Source of the DNA: Salvelinus alpinus
Taxonomy: Eukaryota > Chordata > Actinopteri > Salmoniformes > Salmonidae
DNA: 64,000 bases
Direction: 5' to 3'
Assembly (NCBI RefSeq): GCF_045679555.1
Contig: NC_092089.1
Location: 3,484,652 to 3,548,651, forward strand
Shown here: one piece after another, positions 57,256 to 64,000 of the stretch
Layout: the number at the start of each line of letters is the position of its first letter
Position numbering within the stretch: position 1 is the first letter of the stretch
Program-made: the position numbers and the translations under genes
The notes under the pieces: model-generated
Databases searched by the model: none
What the model saw: only the letters and a program-made list of their open reading frames with translations
Told to the model about the DNA's origin: nothing

Positions 57256-58855
57256 AAATCTACAGGAAATAGTCTCTCTATCATCACCTGGAACACTTGT
57301 GGTGTTAAACCAACAAAAGGCCTCCCAAATCAGTTGATTGATATAATGATTTCTTTGGCAAGAAACAGAATGCTGACGTGATCTTCCTTCAAGAAACTCA
57401 CATTGGACCTAAAGGATACAAAGACATAAATTAAGTGAGAGGTTGGACCTCTTACTTTACCATTTACTCTCCGAATAGCAAAGGAGTGTCCATACTGGTG
57501 AATAAAAACATACCACACTATCAGTACATCTGCCATGATGAAGATTACGCTGGTGGCTACATTGTGCTGTTCTGTCAGATGTATGGTCAACTCTTCACTC
57601 TTGTGAACGTGTACAATCATAAAGAAGACAAGCAAGTACTGAAGAGGCTGTCCCAGTATCTTCAGGATATGATAACAGGCATCTTAGTGATTGGAGGGGA
57701 TTTCAACACAGTCCTTGACCCTGACTTTGACAGGATCTCTGCATCTGAACACAGACAGCACACAGCCTTGACCCTGACTTTGACAGGATCTCTGCATCTG
57801 AACACAGACAGCACACAGCCTTGACCCTGACTATGACAGGATCTCTGCATCTGAACACAGACAGCACACAGCCTTGAGGCCTCATCTGGAAGAGTTCATC
57901 TCTTCACGGAGCCTAGTGGACATCTGGGCAAGACTTCACCCAACAGAACAAGCCTTCACTCGCTCTCAGAACAACAGCCACTCCCGGATAGATATGTTCT
58001 TCATGCCACAGGACAAAGCCCCATGTGCCCAGAGCTGTGAGATTCACACTGTCCCAGGGATTTCAGATCACAACCCTGTGTCTCTGAAGATCCATGTTCC
58101 TGAAATAAGAAGTATGTTAACAGATGTTCATCAAAAGCTGAGGAAGTTGGGTGATGCTGAACTAAAATACAAGACCAAATTAGACAGAAGAGCAGGAAAA
58201 ATGAGTGGGGCAGAAGTCCTTGTGGCAATGAAATCCCTGACCGACTCATCAAATGGATCAAGGGAAGAGGACCTCATGGAAACAGAGACATTAAAGCATT
58301 ATTACAATGGAATACCCAGGAAGAAGAAAATACATGCGGAACTCATTATGTCACTTAAACAAAAGTACAAAATATTTGCCACAATACTTGCCAACCGTCT
58401 AGATGTACCTATCACCCTCGTTCAGAGGAAGGATTAAAATACCACCACAGAGCTTGCCATTCAAAGTTACCTTGGCCAAGCAACCATCTATTAAGTGGGA
58501 ATTCTTAAGAAAAGCCCTGGCTTCCATTGACATAATTCAGTCTCCCCCTAGAGACTTCACAATCCTAAAGCAGGTGCTTCCTCGGGACTTGGACATCTTG
58601 TGGAAGTTACTCCCAATGGTTGAAGGTTCCTGGGGTCACAAAAAAACTAAAGCATCAATCCCCCCTCACCCCAGCACTACTCCACCTGTGTCTGAAGTAC
58701 ATGGAGCACTGAATCCAGAAGACAGGCACAGTCCTTAGTGTTAGCCGTCAAAGACGGACTCTTTTGATACACATGGAACAAGAGAAACAGCGTTCTGTGG
58801 AAAAACTGCTCTCTGAAATCAGAAAGGAGTCTGACCTGAGTTTGAAGGTGGTATG
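57256..58855 (+). pseudogene. EEP/dead-RT pseudogene of unit E
   Basis: It resumes the second exon of unit E after the LINE and matches unit A closely. Defects: a frameshift before 57370, a TAA near 57432 where unit A reads through, a 53-bp triplication (57713-57871) that shifts frame after GDFNTVLDPDFD, and a 2-bp deletion at ~58400 in the LANRL(Q)MYL block. EEP signature pieces are still readable (FLQETHIGP, VNVYNHKED, GGDFNTVLD, SRIDMFFMPQDK, GISDHNPVSL). The RT remnant carries the same losses as unit A. With the ATG separated by 2.7 kb of LINE, it is dead. Confidence 0.85.
57713..57871 (+). repeat. 53-bp tandem triplication in EEP coding sequence
   Basis: Starts at 57713, 57766 and 57819 (ccttgaccctgactttgaca) give an exact 53-bp period, three copies with one substitution (tttgac/tatgac). 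Unit A has one copy (~3733-3785). Two extra copies add 106 bp and break the frame. Confidence 0.95.
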
Positions 58856-59024
58856 AACATTAGAAGATAAATATTTAAATGAAATGAGAAAAACATTGTC
58901 CATTAAAGGAGGATACTGCCTTCAGCTTCACCATGAGACTGACTACATCATGAAGTGTTGAACCAGTGGCCTCCATACTAACTGCTATAGTCCATAAGAG
59001 CCACCAGGGGAAGATAAGTGAAGG

Positions 59025-59477
59025 TCAAACCCAGAACCAGACCTAAAGAGCATGTATTATAGTCAAACCCAGAACCAGTCCTGAAGATCATGTATTATGG
59101 GCAAACCCAGAACCAGTCCTAAAGATCATGTATTATGGTCAAACCCAGACCAGACCTAAAGATCAGGTATTATGGTCAAACCCAGAACCAGTCCTGAAGA
59201 TCATGTATTATGGTCAAACCCAGAACCAGTCCTGAAGATCATGTATTATGGTCAAACCCAGAACCAGTCCTGAAGATCATGTATTATGGTCAAACCCAGA
59301 CCAGACCTAAAGATCAGGTATTATGGTCAAACCCAGAACCAGTCCTGAAGAGCATGTATTATAGTCAAACCCAGAACCAGACCTAAAGATCATGTATTAT
59401 GGTCAAACCCAGAACCAGTCCTGAAGATCATGTATTATAGTCAAACCCAGAACCAGTCCTGAAGAGCATGTATTATC
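59025..59477 (+). repeat. 38-bp minisatellite, about 12 copies (unit E)
   Basis: About 12 copies, two of which are ~36 bp owing to the same internal 2-bp loss (cccagaccagacc). It is the same motif and position as in units B, C and D. Confidence 0.9.
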
Positions 59478-59491
59478 TGTGACAAACAATG

Positions 59492-59760
59492 GCCTGAGGG
59501 AACACACTAAATGTATTGGGTGTTATAAAATGTAATGTCAGCCATGGTATATCAGACCATATACCATAGGTACAACAAAATATGTATTTTTACTGCTCTA
59601 ATTACGTTGGTAACCAGTTTATAATATCAATAAGGCACCTCTGTGGTTTGTGGTATATGGCCAATATACCACAGCTAAGGGCTCTGCGTTGCGTCGTGGT
59701 ATATTGGCCATATACCACACCTCCTTGGGCCTTATTGCTTAATTGTGTATAACTGCATTA
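59492..59760. mobile_element. MITE-like palindromic repeat
   Basis: ggtatatggccaatatacca and its complement tggtatattggccatatacc flank a short centre (59655-59722). This is part of a dispersed salmonid repeat with ggtaaccagtttataat. It interrupts the unit E 3' flank (unit resumes near 60260). No terminal duplication is defined. Confidence 0.55.
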
Positions 59761-59770
59761 ATGTTGCTGG

Positions 59771-60256
59771 ACCCCAGGAAGAGTAGCTGCTGCCTTGGAA
59801 GGAACTAATGGGGATCCATAATTAACACCAGGAAGAGTAGCTGCTGCCTTGGAAGGAACTAATGGGGATCCATAATAAACCCCAGGAAGAGTAGCTGCTG
59901 CCTTGGAAGGAACTAATGGGGATCCATAATAAACCCCAGGAAGAGTAGCTGCTGCCTTGGCAGGAACTAATGGGGATCCATAATAAACCCCAGGAAGAGT
60001 AGCTGCTGCCTTGGAAGGAACTAATGGGGATCCATAATAAACCCCAGGAAGAGTAGCTGCTGCCTTGGAAGGAACTAATGGGGATCCATAATTAACCCCA
60101 GGAAGAGTACCTGCTGCCTTGGAAGGAACTAATGGGGATCCATAATAAACCCCAGGAAGAGTAGCTGCTGCCTTGGAAGGAACTAATGGGGATCCATAAT
60201 TAACCCCAGGAAGAGTAGCTGCTGCCTTGGAAGGAACTAATGGGGATCCATAATAA
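59771..60256 (+). repeat. 54-bp minisatellite, 9 copies
   Basis: Nine copies of accccaggaagagtagctgc...ggggatccataata start at 59771 with an exact 54-bp period and very few substitutions. The unit resembles the 3' end of a salmonid interspersed repeat, also seen once at ~40160, so the array probably grew from a LINE or SINE tail. Confidence 0.93.
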
Positions 60257-60257
60257 A

Positions 60258-61085
60258 TACAAATCAGATGAGATTATAAACCATGAAATAAGAGACATTA
60301 GCCATCATATCCAGGGATATTGGATGTCGGTGGCTATAATTTAAAATCCTACATAAATGTATTTTCAAACATATAGGCCAAAGATAGGCAAAAACGGTTT
60401 CTCCAATAGAAATCCTTGATCACGCTTGTAAGCGATGTCATGATGACATTAGCAAGCTAAGCTCAGCTACAGAAACACGTCATCAGGTCTAGTGGGCGTG
60501 GCATGCCCAACTGCACAAACATATAGGTTATTTAGATGGAAGTGGATCTTAAACAAATGCTGATATTACTGTATTCATTGTTGCATATCTGTCTTGATAG
60601 GAATATAAATAACTACTGTACATATTATACTGTATAGATGTATGAGCTATGATGTATGAAGGAGTACTCCCAGGAGCATGCAATGTCTTGGTCTTATCAG
60701 GGTTCTGCCGACTGTACATAAAATATAAACTCAGATCAATATTCCATTGGTTTTCTCAGGTTACAATGGACTTTCAAACCACAAGGTCATCTGGAGCCTC
60801 AGAGGTCTCACAACGAACATACTCCTGTGCATTGTCCATAAAGGAAGGTGTGTGTGTGTGTGTGTGTGTATACTGTCTAAATTAATCTTGATTATAGAAC
60901 TTCCTGTAGTAAAACAAAGAAACAAGAAGACAAATAAACCACGAAAAACCACAAATAGCAAAGTTAAGAAATTTCAACAGTCTTATTGCAATCATCTTTA
61001 TTTTGTCGTCACCTTGTATAAAAGGGCTCAGATTGCAGTTCACTCTTCATAGAAGATGTTTCATACTTCACTAAAATGTGAAAAC
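60258..61085 (+). repeat. conserved 3' flank of unit E
   Basis: It matches the unit D flank (50660-51370), including AATAAA at 60933-60938 and the attgcaatcatctttatttt extension. A (GT)n tract lies at 60848-60868. This is the last array sequence in the window. Confidence 0.75.
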
Positions 61086-62390
61086 TAAAAACAAAAAAAT
61101 CTGGGAGCACCAGCTTTATACAACAAGGTTCCAGAAATAAGTGTTTAAACCCCTGGAATAATCATTATATTCCTGAATAACCTGTGAAGACTAGAACTAA
61201 ATATTTACCTGTCATTGAAGCATGTTGTTATCCAAATATGTGAGTAAAGTAATACTGCAGACTCCTCTTCATGAGTAAGTGCTTACAGGCATAACTAATA
61301 GTCAACATATTTATTCTCAAAGAAAACATTGTTTTCTAAATGTTGTGACCAAAGACAACATTAGAATGTGGGAAAAACTGCCTCCCCGAATAGCCTGTAT
61401 TTAAGAAGGATTAATTATGTTGGATTAAAATAAGCAATTTATCAGAATTATGATTTTAATTAAATATACACTAGTTTTTGTGGGATTAAATGAATAAGAA
61501 TAATTTCAGGTTAATCTCTCACTTTTGAAAAGAAAACATGTATATTTGTTAGGTTTGTGATATTTGTAACACACTTCTACTGTAAATGCAATTTAGTGTT
61601 ATATTACTTTTGTGAATGGAACATGAAATTGCATTGAAGTAATACATTCAAAAATGTCATATCTAACCAACAGATAAAAGATATGACAATCAAAATAAGA
61701 TTTATTAAAATTGCTTTGATAATAAAATGGCATTTTTTAATGCTATTTGTTTAATGAAAAGATGATAAAAATGTATGTTTTATAACTTAAAGAAAACTAC
61801 AGGGTAACCTGTACTAAAGTGCTTTAGTTATTCTTGATAGCACTATAAACAACAGCAATCAGCGTTGATCTAGACCTGTAAACAGGTCCTTTAAAGACAG
61901 AGGTAAACCACCAGACACAGTCCAGTTAATTCCAGATATGGTCAGATGAAGACCACAGAGTAGCAGGGTCTATTCTCCAATCCCAGAGTGTCAGGTGTTA
62001 CAGAACAGTTGGACCAGTCTAACCAGTTTGATCCCAGTAGAGGGCGTAGCAGAACAGTCACAATATTCTAGTTCATCATTCCCAGGGTTCCACTCACACA
62101 GCATATCCTGGTTTAGGCAGTGTCGTCAATGGTGAACTGTTTTAATAAAGTTTGGTCAACGTTTGGTGTTCCTGTGTTTAACAGTTGGTCCCACTTTGGA
62201 TACAAAAAAATAGTTGTTTTTCATCTAAAAAACAATGACTTTCAAATCCAATGACGTCAACTCAAAAACATGGTTCTGTTCAGAAGCAGTCAACTCTGAC
62301 AGCCAGTCAACTTCAAGTCTGGTCCTCTCCGTAGTAATTTAACAGAACAACGTCTGGATGGTCCACTTTGGCTCAGCTGGCTCATTATGT
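61086..62390. other. no recognisable gene
   Basis: AT-rich, apparently low-copy DNA beyond the array. No coding frame or repeat boundary is supported. Confidence 0.5.
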
Positions 62391-63239
62391 TCACACACAC
62401 AGAGAGAGAGAGAGAGAGTCGACAGGATGGAGTGGATAAAGGTGTGACATGAAGAATGAGAGCTTTGATGGTAGATTAGAATCAGTCTGTTTCAGAGGGA
62501 GCTTTAGTCAGGAGCGAGAGATGGAAGAGGGGGAACCAGAGGAGAGAGTGGACAGAGAGAAAAGAGGAGACCAAGAAGAGAAAGATGAGTCCCCCTCCAG
62601 AAAAGACAGAGGTGGTGTGTTGGTGTGTAGACGTCTACCCTGTTGCAGTCATTTCAGGGGCTGAATTGAAGACTTGGCCTCCCTATGAGGTGTGGATAGT
62701 TTAAAGTAGGGACTGAGTGGGTGAGGCAGGCCATCTACAGTGGGCATGGTAGATACTCAGGAAGTCAGCTAGATAGAGAGGGATGTTAGATAGAGGACGT
62801 TCAAGAGTGGGATGAGGAGGAGGAGAGAAAGAGGGACTGTCCTCATTGAACACACATCACTGTGAAGAGCTGGAGTACCTGAGAGAGAGCCAGAGAATTA
62901 GCAGTTTATCAATACCAATGAACATCCTGCGCATGCGTTGCATACCACACACACACACGAGTGCAGTTGTATCTCACCTTGTTCCTGCTTGTTCTGCTTG
63001 GACCCTTTGGTTGCTAAGCGAGGGGAAGAAAGGGAGAGAGCAGGACATAAAAATAAAGTTCATTATTCAAGTAATTTTCAAGTTTCCCAAAAACTACGGC
63101 ATTACTTGCATGAAACAAAAAAACAAACAGAAAAATGGCTAGGGGAGGTTATTTACCATTACTCACAGCCAAATGCCATGAAAAATGACTACTGACTGCG
63201 CAACCCTAAAATATGTCCCCAATGCAAATTTTCTTAAAG
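62391..63239. other. low-complexity flanked DNA, no supported gene
   Basis: It contains (CA)(GA) microsatellite sequence at 62394-62418 and (CA)n at 62946-62957. A 71-codon glutamate-rich frame (62449-62664) is what purine-rich DNA would give by chance and is not called. Confidence 0.45.
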
Positions 63240-63890
63240 GTTGAATGAAAAACAAGCGAAGAAAGTGAGTCAGGAGGAAGATAATGTTGAGCCAAGGAGA
63301 AAGAAGAGAGAGAGATTAAGAATAAGAGAGAGAGATTAAGAATAAGAGAGAGAGAGATTAAGAATAAGAGAGAGAGAGATTAAGAATAAGAGAGAAAGGG
63401 AAAAGAGAAAAAGAAAGAAGGCAACACAATTCAGAATGACAGAGAAACAGAAGAGGACATAGGAGAAGAAATGAAAGGGTGGAGGTGGAGAAGACCTGGG
63501 AGAAAAACAGACGGAGAAAAGCAGGGAGGGAAGGAAAGATTGTAAGAAGTTCAGGCGGAGAGAGGGAGAGAAAGAGAGGGAGACGGAGGAGGGAGGGGGT
63601 GATTGTGTCTGGGTGTCATTCTCTCAGCAGGGGGGCTGACTAAAAGGAAATAATGGAGGACTGGAGGGAGAGGGAGGAGGAATGAGGGAGTTAGAGGGGT
63701 GGATGGGTGCTGGAGGGCAAAGCAAGGTGGAGAGGGGCAAAAGAGAGGTGGGAGAGAAGGCTACAATACCAGAAAGAGCAAAAAGAAAAAGAAAAGTAAG
63801 GATGATAGTGAAGGGAGAGGGCAGGGGAAGGTCTAGGAAGAAAAGGAGCAGAAAATGTGGAGGAGATCGTTGTAATGAAACTGTTATCCA
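63240..63890. repeat. purine-rich tract with GA-rich tandem motifs
   Basis: The + strand is overwhelmingly A and G for about 600 bases. At ~63300-63395 a gagagagagattaagaata-type motif is repeated about four times. Open frames on either strand here (63624-63935) are composition artefacts. Confidence 0.8.
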
Positions 63891-64000
63891 GTTGACTGTT
63901 TTCCTGCAATGAATTGTGTACATCAGCAGAACCATGATGTCTAAGGTATATTTTTCACAAGATGGCTCACTGATCGAATGCTTAGCTTGGAGATCATTTT

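Noticed and set aside
62449-62664. Glutamate-rich 71-codon ORF
   Set aside because: Composition reflects purine-rich DNA; no domain, splice or homology support.

Overview
The window is vertebrate nuclear DNA made almost entirely of repeats, from a ray-finned fish and most probably a salmonid. This rests on recognised families: several Tc1-like transposons with TA target duplications, salmonid-type short interspersed repeats, L2-like and Rex1-like LINEs, Ty3/Gypsy LTR elements, and a TTAA-flanked non-autonomous DNA element whose copies carry a cggatccgg palindrome near one end. No prokaryotic gene, CRISPR array, rRNA or tRNA gene was seen. I recognise no ordinary host gene.

The backbone is a damaged tandem array of one locus, spread over about 1.8-61 kb. 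An undamaged unit has, in order: a conserved 5' flank; a short non-coding first exon ending in a 47-bp motif and a GT splice donor; an intron of 230-270 nt; a second exon with a long ORF; a 38-bp motif; and a conserved 3' flank with AATAAA. The ORF descends from an L1/Tx1-type LINE. It keeps a complete apurinic-type endonuclease (EEP) domain, but its reverse transcriptase is collapsed and lacks the catalytic aspartates. Unit A (2.0-5.8 kb) has an intact 515-codon ORF. Unit B (6.0-9.4 kb) lost most of the EEP region. Unit C (16.8-17.2 kb, continuing at 22.5 and 35.7 kb) and unit D (49.3-51.4 kb) belong to a more diverged subfamily with the same dead RT. An inverted EEP fragment lies at 46.2-48.8 kb. 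Unit E (52.1-61.1 kb) has frameshifts and a LINE inserted at its start codon. Short motifs of 27, 38, 47, 53 and 54 bp have expanded tandemly in different units.

Nested insertions fill the rest. At 9-16.4 kb there are three Tc1-like elements, one hosting an L2-like LINE that hosts a solo LTR. At 17.2-22.5 kb a solo Gypsy-type LTR is broken by two TTAA elements, one of which holds a perfect 211-bp inverted repeat and another solo LTR. At 22.7-35.7 kb lies a 13-kb LTR element with gag and protease but no visible pol, itself hosting a very young 3.2-kb non-autonomous LTR element with a proline-rich repeat ORF. Two more Tc1-like elements follow (35.8-39.1 kb), then a solo LTR (40.7 kb), a TTAA-element cluster (41.8-48.4 kb) and Gypsy pol debris (52.3-54.0 kb). 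The last 3 kb is gene-poor and ends in a purine-rich stretch.

The paralogous units and repeat copies give empty sites for most insertions, so many boundaries and target duplications can be set to the base. Family names come from recalled motif and terminal-sequence knowledge, not a database search.
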